From positions 4,202-24,157 of the forward strand of contig DBDH01000088.1 in assembly GCA_002293455.1 (NCBI GenBank): DNA of 19,956 nucleotides, read 5' to 3'. The position numbers and the translations under genes were made by a program. The notes under the pieces are model-generated. The model ran no database searches, was not told where the DNA came from, and worked only from the letters and a program-made list of their open reading frames with translations. The DNA is from Treponema sp. UBA937. GTDB lineage: Bacteria > Spirochaetota > Spirochaetia > Treponematales > Breznakiellaceae. Positions 1-7,903 of this stretch are shown here, piece by piece (position 1 is the first letter of the stretch; every line of letters starts with the position of its first letter).

Positions 1-19
1 GAGTTTTGCAACAAGCTCA

Positions 20-814
20 TTATAATAGATTATTAACAACATTGAAAACAGCTTCCAAATCAGTAAAACACAGCATTGCTTGATGATCCAGATTTGTAGC
101 CATGTTATTAACAATAACGATGTTTCCTCCGGCTTTTAGGGTATAGAGAGGCAGTCCTGCTGCCGGAAAAACCGTGAGGCTCGTTCCAAGAATGAGCATC
201 AAATCCGCTTCTGCTGACAGTTTTTCCGCATTTTTGAGGGCTTTTATGGGGAGAGCTTCTCCAAAGAACGTGATATTAGGTTTTAAAACGGCGCCGCATT
301 TCTTGCATTTCGGCATAGCGCCGGAACGGACTATCGATGCCGCTTCCGGAAAAGCCATCACTGTTTTCTGATAAAGGTCAGGATCTTTGGTTTGTATCAA
401 TTCCAGATCTACAGAATGAACACAGCGGGGGCAATAATGAAGAGACGGTGAACCATGAATTTCGATAACATTGCGGCTTCCCCCTTTCTGATGCAAAAGA
501 TCGATGTTTTGGGTGATAACTCCTTTTATTAACCCGCGCTGTTCTAAAGTTCCCAAGCAGGTATGAACAATGGAAGCTTTTTTTTCATTGAGGTTGTAAA
601 TAAAATCCTTACTGTGTTGGTAATAAAACGAAGGATCGCGGAAGAAATACTCAAGATCGAACAGCTTTTCCGCATCAATTTCTTTATAAAGACCGTTTCC
701 CCCCCTGAAATCGCGGATTCCCGAAAGTGTACTGACCCCGGCTCCGGTTAAAACCGCACAAGAACGGGAATCTTTTATCAGCGTCCATAATTTTTCGACA
801 TCTTTGTTATTCAT
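20..814 (-). CDS. Sir2-family NAD-dependent protein deacylase
   Basis: This is a cytosolic sirtuin of 264 aa, which removes acyl groups from lysine using NAD+. The visible motifs follow the family order: the NAD-binding GAGVS at residues 24-28 followed by the GIRDFRG loop, TQNID at 101-105, the catalytic His in the IHG motif at about residue 120, a zinc site made of Cys128/Cys131 and Cys170/Cys173, FGE at 184-186, and GTSL at 210-213. The length is normal for a bacterial sirtuin and no catalytic residue is missing. The start is the ATG at 812-814. It has no clear Shine-Dalgarno sequence, so start confidence is only moderate. It lies downstream of the lipoprotein/OMP operon on the same strand, separated by a probable terminator. 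Its acyl specificity (acetyl, succinyl or other) cannot be told from the sequence. Confidence 0.95.
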   Translation of the reverse strand: MNNKDVEKLWTLIKDSRSCAVLTGAGVSTLSGIRDFRGGNGLYKEIDAEKLFDLEYFFRDPSFYYQHSKDFIYNLNEKKASIVHTCLGTLEQRGLIKGVITQNIDLLHQKGGSRNVIEIHGSPSLHYCPRCVHSVDLELIQTKDPDLYQKTVMAFPEAASIVRSGAMPKCKKCGAVLKPNITFFGEALPIKALKNAEKLSAEADLMLILGTSLTVFPAAGLPLYTLKAGGNIVIVNNMATNLDHQAMLCFTDLEAVFNVVNNLL

Positions 815-852
815 GGCAAGTATATTAAAACAAAAAGAGAGGCATAAACGAC

Positions 853-877
853 GTACCCCGCCAAAAGGACGGGGTAC
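853..877 (-). terminator. Probable terminator of the lipoprotein/outer-membrane-protein operon
   Basis: A perfect 8-bp stem, GTACCCCG (853-860) with CGGGGTAC (870-877), closes a 9-nt loop in which CC and GG could pair further. It lies about 75 nt past the stop codon of the outer-membrane protein gene. Read on the minus strand it is followed about 15 nt later by a T-rich stretch. The T-run is not directly adjacent, so termination is likely but not certain. Confidence 0.5.
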
Positions 878-952
878 AATCTTACAAAGCGTTATACAAA
901 CAGCTGCCCGCTCCCGTTATCGCCACAGCGGAGCAGCATCGATGAACTTTTC

Positions 953-2128
953 CTACCAGCGGAAAAGTATGGAGATATCTGCACAGAATACCGGCTGAAC
1001 TCCCGGGTCAAGACCAAGTTCTCTTCCGTAGAACGCGGCATCAAGTTTGAAAGCAAAAAGATCAAACCCAACTCCCAGCGCTGGGAGCATGTCGGAAACA
1101 CCGGCCCGGATAAAAATGTGATCAAAGAGTCCGAGTTCGGCGCCAAGACCCATGTTCAAAAGAGGATTTCTGGGAATATCAGCAAACAAATCCAGAATAT
1201 CCCGATAATCGAACATCAAGGCAAAATCCAGAATTTTTGTATCAAATAATTGATATTGTACACCGACATTGAGTCCTCTGTACACCGATCCATCAATGTC
1301 TTCAAAAGGAACATAAGGAGCGTCAGGATCATCGGTATTTGTAATGCCAAAATCATCCGCAAAATCCATGATTCTTGCATAAGAGAACAAGTCGTTAGCG
1401 GCCAGAGCTACACTCAATTTCTTGTTATACTGATACTGTACCGCTAAATCGATGCCTAGCCCCCAAATTCCCCGGACCGGCAGCTTCGAAAATGGGTCTT
1501 CCATTACCGCCGCTACATCGTTCATGGAAAGCGAGCTTATGGCATCCACTCTGAAAAAACCGTGAATTCCAACACCGGCATCCAAGCTGTGGCGTTCGGT
1601 ATCGATAAACCTGTGTCCGTAACCGAGGTTTAACTGGGCGGTAACACCCGCATTCACATCAACTCTTCCGCCGGCCAATGCCAGGTTCACATCCGCGCCG
1701 GTAAATAACCCAAAGCCGAATCCGTTTCCTATGAAAGCCAAGGCCAGGGGGCCTCCCACATTGAGACCGAGGGCCACTCTCCCTTCATCATCAACAAGCG
1801 TGTTATAGATATTTTGAATGTTTTCCGTATTTTCAGGATCATTCATTAGATCAGATACTGAATCAATAATCGTATCGAGCTTATCAAGGATGTTTACCGT
1901 GCTGACGGAAACCTCAAAGAGGCCAAATTCTTTTTTCCCCACGAGTCCGGCGGGATTATACAGCAGGGCTCCAACTCCGTCTGTGTTAGTAATGTGCAGT
2001 CCGCCCATTCCGGCATTTCTTGCGGAAGCCATTTTGAAAGGCGAGATTACTGTCTTATCCTGGGCAAACACAGAAAAGCCAAGAATACAGACCAAAATAG
2101 CAAATATGAAAAATCGTTTCATGTTCAT
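953..2128 (-). CDS. FadL/PorV-like outer-membrane beta-barrel protein
   Basis: This is a predicted outer-membrane protein of 391 aa. It starts with a signal peptide: a basic MNMKR stretch, a hydrophobic core, and a likely cut in the VFA-QDK region. The next segment, about residues 30-60, reads SARNAGMGG...YNPAGL, the N-terminal signature of the FadL/PorV/TraF_2 type of barrel that spirochaetes carry in several copies. The body alternates short amphipathic strands and Gly/Asp turns. The chain ends in an aromatic Trp, as barrels recognised by the Bam machinery often do. The start is the ATG at 2126-2128, which has AGGAG 7 nt upstream. The upstream in-frame codons would run into the preceding gene, and the ATG at 2132 is too close to the AGGAG. 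It is 19 bp from the lipoprotein gene, so it is probably its operon partner. Fatty-acid or hydrophobic-compound transport is possible, but the substrate is unknown. Confidence 0.75.
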   Translation of the reverse strand: MNMKRFFIFAILVCILGFSVFAQDKTVISPFKMASARNAGMGGLHITNTDGVGALLYNPAGLVGKKEFGLFEVSVSTVNILDKLDTIIDSVSDLMNDPENTENIQNIYNTLVDDEGRVALGLNVGGPLALAFIGNGFGFGLFTGADVNLALAGGRVDVNAGVTAQLNLGYGHRFIDTERHSLDAGVGIHGFFRVDAISSLSMNDVAAVMEDPFSKLPVRGIWGLGIDLAVQYQYNKKLSVALAANDLFSYARIMDFADDFGITNTDDPDAPYVPFEDIDGSVYRGLNVGVQYQLFDTKILDFALMFDYRDILDLFADIPRNPLLNMGLGAELGLFDHIFIRAGVSDMLPALGVGFDLFAFKLDAAFYGRELGLDPGVQPVFCADISILFRW

Positions 2129-2147
2129 ATACATACTCCTTATATCC

Positions 2148-2930
2148 TTAGAACCCAAACTGCTCAAGCATATCTTTAAGACTTGCAAGAGGAGAATCAT
2201 CGGATATTTTATCTATTGAACCCATACCCAATTTTATAGCGAGTTCAAACTTAGGGTTATCTTGAAATTCTTCCGGATAAGTAGTTGAGTCATTCGGATC
2301 GAAATTGCCAGAATCCGCAAGGTCGTCAAAGTAATCCTGCATGGGTTTCTCTTCTGAGGCAACCGACTGCACTTCGGCACAAAGCAGCAACACAGAAGTC
2401 AAGGCCATATTCATCGCATTGTTTTCATCAACAAGATTGTCGATATCCTCGATGTTGATCATTGCGGACAGGTTATCAGTGCTCCCCTGAAGATTACTCA
2501 TAGAATTAAGAATATCGGTAACATAGGTGATAACTTCGTCGGTATCCACCTCCCCGCCGTCACCGCCATCCATAAGGCTGGTAAGCTCCCCTACAGACCC
2601 GAGTACCGTGTCCATAATATTGGTAGTGGAAAGCGCAAGTTCAACACCGGCATTCTGAAGTTTTTTCTTTTTATCCGGGTTTTCTTCTTTGCTCACCGCG
2701 TCAACCAAGTTATTCATGATAATAACCTGCATTTCCTTATCGTTCGCTGCCGTAGCCATTAATTCGTCAATGTTATCCGACGTAACATTTTTTACCAACG
2801 TTGACTTGTCCCTTGCGGCCCATTCCCCCCAGGAAGTGGTAAAAAAATCGGTACAAGATGTTAAAATACCGGCAAGCAAAACTATCGTTAATGGGAATAA
2901 CAGTGACCCTTTTGTCAGTTTCCTTTGCAT
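2148..2930 (-). CDS. Putative outer-surface or periplasmic lipoprotein
   Basis: This is a 260-aa exported lipoprotein. It has a basic N-terminus (MQRKLTK), a hydrophobic stretch, and the lipobox LTSC with lipidated Cys26. The mature part is acidic and largely helical, rich in Asp, Asn, Ser and Leu, with no enzymatic motif I recognise. The start is the ATG at 2928-2930, with a strong GGAGGAG about 5 nt upstream. A TTG 21 nt further upstream is in frame but is not needed. The gene precedes the FadL/PorV-like barrel by 19 bp on the same strand. A lipoprotein assisting or decorating that barrel is a reasonable inference, but nothing in the sequence proves it. Confidence 0.75.
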   Translation of the reverse strand: MQRKLTKGSLLFPLTIVLLAGILTSCTDFFTTSWGEWAARDKSTLVKNVTSDNIDELMATAANDKEMQVIIMNNLVDAVSKEENPDKKKKLQNAGVELALSTTNIMDTVLGSVGELTSLMDGGDGGEVDTDEVITYVTDILNSMSNLQGSTDNLSAMINIEDIDNLVDENNAMNMALTSVLLLCAEVQSVASEEKPMQDYFDDLADSGNFDPNDSTTYPEEFQDNPKFELAIKLGMGSIDKISDDSPLASLKDMLEQFGF

Positions 2931-3234
2931 ACTTTTCTCCTCCAGGATCAATTGTCCTGCGTTTTCTTGATGTTCAGCAAACTATATGCTGATAATCATC
3001 TTACTTTATTCAACACCACTAAATATACTTCATTATACTAAATTTAACAACAAATTGCGACAGAATTTGTCAAACCTGAAACTCTTGCGGAAACTGGAAT
3101 CTTGCAATGAGCTCGATAAAGTATTCGTTCCTCTATTTGGGATATGCCCTCTGTTTTTTTCGCGTGTTTTTCACTATGCTGATAGCGAGTCTTGCTTTAT
3201 ATCTATAAAAGGGAAGGGAGAAATAACTAAAAGT
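2931..3234. other. Divergent intergenic region between the lipoprotein operon and the MFS gene
   Basis: About 300 bp separate the two divergent starts. The plus strand is open from 2986 into the MFS gene, but the encoded 83 residues look like no protein family and precede a full-length transporter, so I treat it as non-coding. A TATAAT lies on the minus strand at 3032-3037 and a TATAAA on the plus strand at 3204-3209. Neither has a convincing -35 box at normal spacing. No tRNA, riboswitch or strong hairpin was recognised. Confidence 0.5.
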
Positions 3235-4407
3235 ATGACCGTTTTGCTAGTCATTATTTATGCCGCGTTCATCAGTCTTGGGCTGCCCGATTCCCTTTTG
3301 GGCAGTGCGTGGCCTACCATGTACAAAGGATTCGGCGTTCCGATTTCAAATGCCGGAATCGCTTCCATGATTATCGCTTTTGGGACAATCGTATCGAGTT
3401 TAAACAGCAATCGATTGATAACCCGTTTTGGAACGGCTTCGGTGACGATTGTCAGTGCTGCCATGACTGCCGCCGCGTTGTTGGGGATATCCTATTCCGT
3501 TTCCTTTCCGGTATTGTGTCTTTTTGCCGTACCGCTGGGACTTGGAGCCGGTTCCATTGATGCCGCTTTGAATAATTTTGTCGCTTTGCATTATAAAGCC
3601 GCGCATATGAGCTGGCTTCACAGTTTTTGGGGAGTCGGCGCTTCAACAGGGCCGCTTATTCTTGCGTTTTTTCTTAGGCGTACCGGTCTGTGGTCAACGG
3701 GTTACCGCGCCGTCAGCATTATTCAGGCTGTTTTAGTGCTGATCCTTCTCATTTCGCTTCCTCTTTGGAAACGCGCGCAAGGAGCTTTACCGCTTGGCAA
3801 AGAAGATAAAGGAAAATCTTCGCTTACATTGCCGCGGCTGCTGAAATTACCCCGGGCAAAAGTTACGCTCGTTTCGTTCTTCTGTTATTGCGCTGTGGAA
3901 TCCACTGTCGGATTGTGGGGCAGCACGTATTTGGTCCTCGTTCGGAATATTGATGCGGAAATTGCCGCCGGATGGATAGCCCTGTATTTCTTCGGCATCA
4001 CTTTGGGGAGGATGCTTTCCGGTTTTTTGGCTATGAAATTAACGCCGAAATACATGATCCGTTTGGGTCAAGCCTGCATCGGGCTCGGCATCATCATTCT
4101 TTTTTTGCCTTTTTCCGGGAATATCCTTTTGGCGGGACTTTTTCTTATCGGTTTGGGATGCGCTCCAATTTTCCCAAGTATGCTGCATGAAACACCGAAT
4201 ACTTTCGGCAAAGACGCTTCCCAGGCCATGATGGGCGTACAGATGGCGAGCGCCTACATAGGAACTACGTGTATGCCGCCTCTTTTTGGACTTTTGGGCC
4301 GATTCATCGGTTATATGCTTTTTCCTTACTACTTGATAATAATTCTGATGGTCATGACAGCGATGGTGTACATGATTTATCGAAATAAGCATAAACAAAG
4401 AGGTTAA
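3235..4407 (+). CDS. MFS transporter
   Basis: This is a 390-aa integral inner-membrane transporter of the major facilitator superfamily with about 12 hydrophobic segments. The first begins immediately (TVLLVIIYAAFISLGLPDS). The loop after the second segment, NRLITRFGT, is the usual MFS motif-A position. The segment GLGAGSIDAALNNF...SWLHSFWGVGAS is characteristic of the sugar-permease-like (FucP/FHS-type) MFS group, and the second half repeats the layout with a charged loop near LAMKLTPKY. The chosen start is the ATG at 3235, preceded by GGGAAGGGAG at a rather long distance (14 nt). The longer open frame upstream adds only unconvincing sequence. Its stop is 4 bp before the PHP gene, so the two are co-transcribed. 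The substrate is unknown. Confidence 0.88.
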   Translation: MTVLLVIIYAAFISLGLPDSLLGSAWPTMYKGFGVPISNAGIASMIIAFGTIVSSLNSNRLITRFGTASVTIVSAAMTAAALLGISYSVSFPVLCLFAVPLGLGAGSIDAALNNFVALHYKAAHMSWLHSFWGVGASTGPLILAFFLRRTGLWSTGYRAVSIIQAVLVLILLISLPLWKRAQGALPLGKEDKGKSSLTLPRLLKLPRAKVTLVSFFCYCAVESTVGLWGSTYLVLVRNIDAEIAAGWIALYFFGITLGRMLSGFLAMKLTPKYMIRLGQACIGLGIIILFLPFSGNILLAGLFLIGLGCAPIFPSMLHETPNTFGKDASQAMMGVQMASAYIGTTCMPPLFGLLGRFIGYMLFPYYLIIILMVMTAMVYMIYRNKHKQRG

Positions 4408-4411
4408 CTAT

Positions 4412-5266
4412 ATGCATAACTCTGTAGATTTCCATATCCATTCCTGTTACAGCGATGACGGCGAATTTACTCCTTCGGAGTTGGTACGTATGTGTGCCGA
4501 AAAAGGCATTCATTCCATGGCCATTTCCGATCATAACAGTGTAGCAGGCATTGAGGAAGTCATGCATGAGGCCGATGAACTGCATATTCACTGCGTTCCC
4601 GCCATCGAAATTGATTGTATGTATCATGGCATGATTTTTCACGTACTAGGCTACGAAATAGACTACACCAGTCCTGATTTTAAAGAAATTGAGAAACGTA
4701 TCCGCAGGCAATGTGTGTATACTTCCGTGAAGCGTTTCGGGTTAATCAATAAACTGGGATTTCATGTAAAAGAAGAGGAGCTTAATCAGCTTACTTCCGG
4801 AAGCTATTGGCCGGAACAATGGTCTCCCAAAATATTCGCGGAAGTTCTCTTAAAAAGTGAAGCCTATCAAAATCATGAACTTCTGCGTCCTTACAGAAAA
4901 GGCGGGTACCGAAGTGATAATCCCTATGTTAATTTTTATTTGGATTGGTGTTCTCAAGGAAAACCTTGTTTTGTTCCCATGAACTATCCTGACATGCAGA
5001 CTGCCATTGATGTGATACATCAAAACCACGGGAAGGCTGTTTTGGCCCATCCGGGAGCAAGCCTTCACAAAAAATTAGAATTGATAGAAGAACTTATTCC
5101 CCTGGGACTCGATGGACTTGAAGTGTACAGCAGTCACCATACCCGCGCCGTTGCCGAGTGGTTTCACGGGAAAGCTGTACGGCACAAACTGGAAGAAACC
5201 CGCGGCAGCGATTTTCACGGCAAGACAAAACCGGCTGTTCAATTAGGCCAATGTAAAAGGCAATAG
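4412..5266 (+). CDS. PHP-domain metal-dependent phosphoesterase (TrpH/RNase AM-like)
   Basis: This is a 284-aa cytosolic PHP-family hydrolase. The metal-ligand motifs are present in order: HIHS with His8/His10 and SDD at 14-16, SDH at 39-41, PAIEID with Glu66, His77, AHPG with His213, the paired histidines in YSSHHT (242-243), and GSDFHG with Asp267/His269. An insertion at about 90-190 matches the layout of the TrpH/YciV group, whose members hydrolyse nucleoside 3',5'-bisphosphates or short RNA and DNA ends. That specific activity is inference here. The start ATG has AGAGG 8 nt upstream. The gene follows the MFS transporter by 4 bp, suggesting uptake and processing of a phosphorylated or nucleotide-derived compound. 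Its stop lies 5 bp from the convergent VOC gene. Confidence 0.85.
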   Translation: MHNSVDFHIHSCYSDDGEFTPSELVRMCAEKGIHSMAISDHNSVAGIEEVMHEADELHIHCVPAIEIDCMYHGMIFHVLGYEIDYTSPDFKEIEKRIRRQCVYTSVKRFGLINKLGFHVKEEELNQLTSGSYWPEQWSPKIFAEVLLKSEAYQNHELLRPYRKGGYRSDNPYVNFYLDWCSQGKPCFVPMNYPDMQTAIDVIHQNHGKAVLAHPGASLHKKLELIEELIPLGLDGLEVYSSHHTRAVAEWFHGKAVRHKLEETRGSDFHGKTKPAVQLGQCKRQ

Positions 5267-5271
5267 TCTTG

Positions 5272-5727
5272 TTACATAAGACTTTCAATGAACTCGATGG
5301 GGAACTGCGTGCGTTCTGCTGTTTCCTCTGCGCTCATTCCTTGCGCGAGGAATCGTTTCGCCACACAAGCCATACTTTCTGAAACTTCAACGATGTATTC
5401 GTCATGGTCGTAAAAGCGCATAACCCGCTGTCCCCAGGGGTATTCTTTGGGATCATGAATAAACTCTATGCCTTCCACCGCTTTTATCTTTTTTTCCCAA
5501 GCGTTTAAATCTTCAACTTCAAAATACAATTGGAAGTTATTTGGCCGTTTGCTCATGGGCAGCTCCGCGCCGACGAGTTCCGCGTAACCGTATTGCAGAG
5601 ACAGACCGCTGTCAAACGCAACATGTGTTCCCAAGTCCATCATGATTTTTTGTTCCATGACGGTTTCGTAAAAATATTTTGCCTTTTCCATATTGGAAAC
5701 GGCAATCAGTGTACCTTGATACTGCAT
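5272..5727 (-). CDS. VOC (glyoxalase/bleomycin-resistance) superfamily protein
   Basis: This 151-aa protein has one vicinal-oxygen-chelate domain at about residues 1-118. The N-terminal half has the typical MEKAKYFYETVMEQK segment, and the second half has the NFQLYFEVEDLNAWEKK strand-helix unit and the terminal GQRVMRFYDHDEYIVEVSE strand pair with its metal-position Glu. A short tail of about 30 residues follows, predicted helical and rich in Ala and Glu. The start ATG has AGGAG 7 nt upstream. It lies 54 bp downstream of an orphan copy of the end of the araC gene, so it was probably the next gene in the ogt-araC operon before the toxin-antitoxin module arrived. Substrate is unknown. Such proteins range from lyases and dioxygenases to binding proteins. 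Confidence 0.8.
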   Translation of the reverse strand: MQYQGTLIAVSNMEKAKYFYETVMEQKIMMDLGTHVAFDSGLSLQYGYAELVGAELPMSKRPNNFQLYFEVEDLNAWEKKIKAVEGIEFIHDPKEYPWGQRVMRFYDHDEYIVEVSESMACVAKRFLAQGMSAEETAERTQFPIEFIESLM

Positions 5728-5781
5728 GGTATCGCTCCTGAAAAGTAATTTAAGGTTTACCCTACATACGTTCAGTATATA

Positions 5782-5838
5782 TCAGAACTTGGCGATCTCG
5801 TTGTAAAAATCGGACATGTTGTTCCGGTATGTTTGCGG
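5782..5838 (-). pseudogene. Orphan copy of the araC gene 3' end
   Basis: These 57 bp match the last 18 codons plus the stop codon of the intact AraC-type gene (6531-6587), with 53 of 57 identical. The four differences are GAG/GAA, TTC/TTT and TGA/TAG, all silent or stop-preserving. Upstream codons of the gene are absent and the match stops abruptly at 5838. The toxin-antitoxin module lies exactly between the two copies. Confidence 0.85.
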
Positions 5839-5846
5839 CGGGGATG

Positions 5847-5876
5847 TTGATTATTGCTTAGTGTTAATTATATACT
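5847..5876 (+). promoter_or_regulatory. Sigma70-type promoter of the first toxin-antitoxin pair
   Basis: TTGATT (5847-5852) and TATACT (5871-5876) are 18 bp apart, a good vegetative promoter. The start of transcription would fall near 5883, about 45 nt before the antitoxin ATG. The promoter begins only 8 bp after the araC remnant ends, so it belongs to the inserted module. Confidence 0.55.
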
Positions 5877-5927
5877 AGTAAAAAGCAGCAGTACAGTCTT
5901 TCGATGACACAATAGGAGAAGGTAAAG

Positions 5928-6155
5928 ATGACAGCAGTAAAAGCGTATTACGATGGACGCGTCTTTATTCCGGAAAGTCCCGTTGTTGCTGAAATTAATC
6001 AAGCGGCGATAATAACCATTCTTGATTCGCATCTGTCTCTGGTTTCTCAAAGGGAACGCCTCTTGAACCTTGCGGGAAGTATTTCCCATGAAGACTATCT
6101 CGAAATAGAAGACGCTCTTCTGGACACTGAAAAGGTAACACAAGATGATTGGTAG
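5928..6155 (+). CDS. Antitoxin of a VapBC-like pair (AF2212/DUF104-like N-terminus)
   Basis: This 75-aa protein is encoded immediately before a PIN toxin. Residues 3-32 (KAYYDGRVFIPESPV...IITILD) resemble the small beta-rich AF2212/PG0164-like domain seen in many antitoxins, in which a 'Y-dG-F-P' strand pair is followed by a hydrophobic strand. The acidic C-terminal part (about 50-75, HEDYLEIEDALLDTEKVTQDDW) is a typical toxin-neutralising tail. The ATG has AGGAGAAGG just upstream. Its 3' end overlaps the toxin start by 11 bp, giving translational coupling. The gene probably autoregulates the promoter at 5847-5876 with its partner, as TA pairs usually do. The family assignment is by pattern only. 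Confidence 0.75.
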   Translation: MTAVKAYYDGRVFIPESPVVAEINQAAIITILDSHLSLVSQRERLLNLAGSISHEDYLEIEDALLDTEKVTQDDW

Positions 6156-6534
6156 TCTCCTTGACACCAATGTCATAACAAAACTATTAGATAGAAACTC
6201 TGCCGCAATTGCTCTTGTACAAAAGATAGAAAAATATTTCACTTCAAGTATTGTTGTTGGTGAATTGTATTATGCCGCCGCTAATTCTTCAAAACGAGAA
6301 GTCAATTTTAGCAAATTCCGGGAAGCTTTATCCTGCATGGAGATTATCCCGATAGATGACGATATTTGCATGGCTTATGCCGAAATTAAGATCGGGTTAA
6401 AAAGAATTGGCAAACCCATTCCCGAAAATGATATATGGATTGCCGCTTGCGCCCGTGTTCATAATCTTTCTGTTGCAACGTTTGACAAACATTTTTCTGA
6501 AATTGCAGGAATTGAAGTTGTAACGATATCCTAA
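6145..6534 (+). CDS. vapC: PIN-domain ribonuclease toxin (VapC-like)
   Basis: This is a 129-aa single PIN-domain toxin, expected to cut RNA with Mg2+ or Mn2+ and so arrest growth when its antitoxin is lost. The four acidic catalytic positions are visible: Asp7 in SLLDTN, Glu40 in VVGELYYA, Asp96 in ENDIWIAACA, and Asp114 in ATFDKHF. The length is typical of VapC. The start ATG lies inside the end of the antitoxin gene (11-bp overlap). The TAA stop overlaps the convergent araC TAG by sharing the bases CTAA at 6531-6534, an unusually tight junction that marks the edge of the inserted module. Confidence 0.9.
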   Translation: MIGSLLDTNVITKLLDRNSAAIALVQKIEKYFTSSIVVGELYYAAANSSKREVNFSKFREALSCMEIIPIDDDICMAYAEIKIGLKRIGKPIPENDIWIAACARVHNLSVATFDKHFSEIAGIEVVTIS

Positions 6535-7298
6535 AACTTGGCGATTTCGTTGTAAAAATCGGACATGTTGTTCCGGTATGTTTGCGGAGTGATGCCGCAG
6601 ATGGACTTAAAGTCGTGGACAAAGTGGGGCATGTCGTAAAACCTGCATTGCAGGAAAATCTGTGTCATACTGAATCCGGGGCGATGCAGAAGCCGGGCAG
6701 CTTTATTCACGCGGACCAATCTTGAAAAAAGTTTGATATTCATTCCCATGTATTTATCAAAGATGCGGCCGATATGCCGTTCACTGTAATAAACATTCCG
6801 CAGAAGTTCTTTTGTTGAGATAATGCCGCCGCTTTTGATGATCATCTCTCTCGCTAAAGAAAATCCGCTCTGGTACGATGTGTCTTTAAGACAGGCAAAA
6901 AACAAGCGGTCTGCTTCGGTAATGAGTCCGTGAATATCCTTCGCGCTTTCAATGTGCCGCGTCAAGAGTCTGTTCAGAACCGGGTTCATCATTTCAAAAG
7001 GGAGCACATGATTGGTTAATTCTTTTTGCGGCATTTCGCTGAAAGCAAAAAATCCCGCCGGCTGAAACTCGATGATGAATATCATCTTCGCCTGATTCGC
7101 GGATTTTCCGACACAGGCAGGCTGTACCGCGGGACCAAAGAATGTACTTGAAATGCGTTCTCCGTCGCATAAAAAAACCAAAGTTGCGCTTCCGTGCGGA
7201 ATTACTGTGTAGTCGTCGGATAAAAGTCCGTTGCCGGGAAAGGTGATTGTATAATTGGAAATCCAATGTTTTAAAGCAGGATGGGGCAGAAGATACAT
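6531..7298 (-). CDS. AraC-family transcriptional regulator
   Basis: This is a DNA-binding regulator of about 255 aa. The N-terminal half (YLLPHPALKHWISNYTITFPGN onward) resembles the effector-sensing domain common in AraC proteins of the DUF6597 type. The C-terminal half, about residues 160-245, has the two helix-turn-helix units: the ISTKELLRNVYYSERHIGRIF helices, then MTQIFLQCRFYDMPHFVHDFKSICGITPQTYR. I prefer the ATG at 7296-7298, which has AAAAGG 5 nt upstream. An ATG at 7365-7367 preceded by GAGG would add 23 residues and overlap ogt by 23 bp. Together with the upstream ogt gene it resembles an adaptive alkylation-response arrangement, though no Ada-type cysteine domain is present. Its last 18 codons are duplicated at 5782-5838. 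Confidence 0.88.
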   Translation of the reverse strand: MYLLPHPALKHWISNYTITFPGNGLLSDDYTVIPHGSATLVFLCDGERISSTFFGPAVQPACVGKSANQAKMIFIIEFQPAGFFAFSEMPQKELTNHVLPFEMMNPVLNRLLTRHIESAKDIHGLITEADRLFFACLKDTSYQSGFSLAREMIIKSGGIISTKELLRNVYYSERHIGRIFDKYMGMNIKLFSRLVRVNKAARLLHRPGFSMTQIFLQCRFYDMPHFVHDFKSICGITPQTYRNNMSDFYNEIAKF

Positions 7299-7344
7299 GA
7301 AATCCTTTTCACGGATTAATATGCGTTTTGTTTCACGGAAGGCG

Positions 7345-7896
7345 TCAATTGATTTGTTTGTTATCATGTTCCTCAATTTGTTTCGCAAGATTAGATACAT
7401 CCACGCCTTCATGTTCAAGCAGTTTGATTTTTTTGTCAATGCCGCCGGCGTATCCTGTAAGGCTGCCCTTTGTTCCTACAACGCGGTGGCAGGGAATAAT
7501 AATCGAAATAGGATTATGCCCCACAGCTCCGCCTACCGCCTGGCTGGACATGCTTTTTCTTTTCATCCGTTCTGCCATGATTCTTGCGATTTCTCCATAA
7601 GATGCAACATTTCCGTAAGGAATGCGGCAAAGGATACCCCACACGTCCTTGCGGAACTCGCTGCCTTCAAGGAAAAGCGGCAGGGCGAAAATGTCCGGTT
7701 TCTTGCCGGAAAAGTAATCGTCAAGCCAGGTCCGCGCGGCGGAGAAAAGCGGTAAATCCGGCTTTTCTGTCATTTCTTCCGTAAAGGAGCCGCCGAAATA
7801 TTTTTGACCTTCCATCCACAGTCCGGCAAGACGATTTTCTTTACTTGCCAATAGAAGCCGCCCCAGCGGTGAATCGTACCATAACGAATAGAGCAT
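7345..7896 (-). CDS. ogt: Methylated-DNA--protein-cysteine methyltransferase
   Basis: This 183-aa suicide DNA-repair enzyme removes the methyl group of O6-methylguanine onto its own cysteine. The active-site motif IPCHRV is at residues 134-139 with acceptor Cys136. The preceding helix-turn-helix FRKDVWGIL...IPYGNVASYGEIA (about 81-104) positions the flipped base. The asparagine-containing GGAVGHNPI hinge is also present. The N-terminal roughly 75 residues form the usual ribonuclease-H-like ogt domain. The ATG at 7894-7896 is preceded closely by AAAGG. The gene is 7 bp after the DUF362 gene and 46 bp before araC, so it sits in the middle of a minus-strand operon. Confidence 0.95.
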   Translation of the reverse strand: MLYSLWYDSPLGRLLLASKENRLAGLWMEGQKYFGGSFTEEMTEKPDLPLFSAARTWLDDYFSGKKPDIFALPLFLEGSEFRKDVWGILCRIPYGNVASYGEIARIMAERMKRKSMSSQAVGGAVGHNPISIIIPCHRVVGTKGSLTGYAGGIDKKIKLLEHEGVDVSNLAKQIEEHDNKQIN

Positions 7897-7903
7897 ACCT
7901 TTC

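Larger units (their letters stand above)
5839..6534 (+). mobile_element. Putative toxin-antitoxin cassette inserted at the araC 3' end
   Basis: This 0.7-kb segment carries a promoter and the two TA genes and no recombinase. It is bounded by direct copies of the araC 3' end (5782-5838 and 6531-6587). The intact araC keeps a complete reading frame, and its stop codon overlaps that of the toxin in the four bases CTAA at 6531-6534. That it is mobile is inferred from this architecture. Confidence 0.5.

Noticed and set aside
1818..2219. Plus-strand open frame opposite the outer-membrane protein gene
   Set aside because: Antisense shadow of a gene with a clear signal peptide and ribosome-binding site, with no protein-like features of its own.
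2986..3234. Upstream extension of the MFS reading frame by 83 codons
   Set aside because: The encoded residues resemble no protein, the transporter is full length from the ATG at 3235, and the extension overlaps the likely promoter region.
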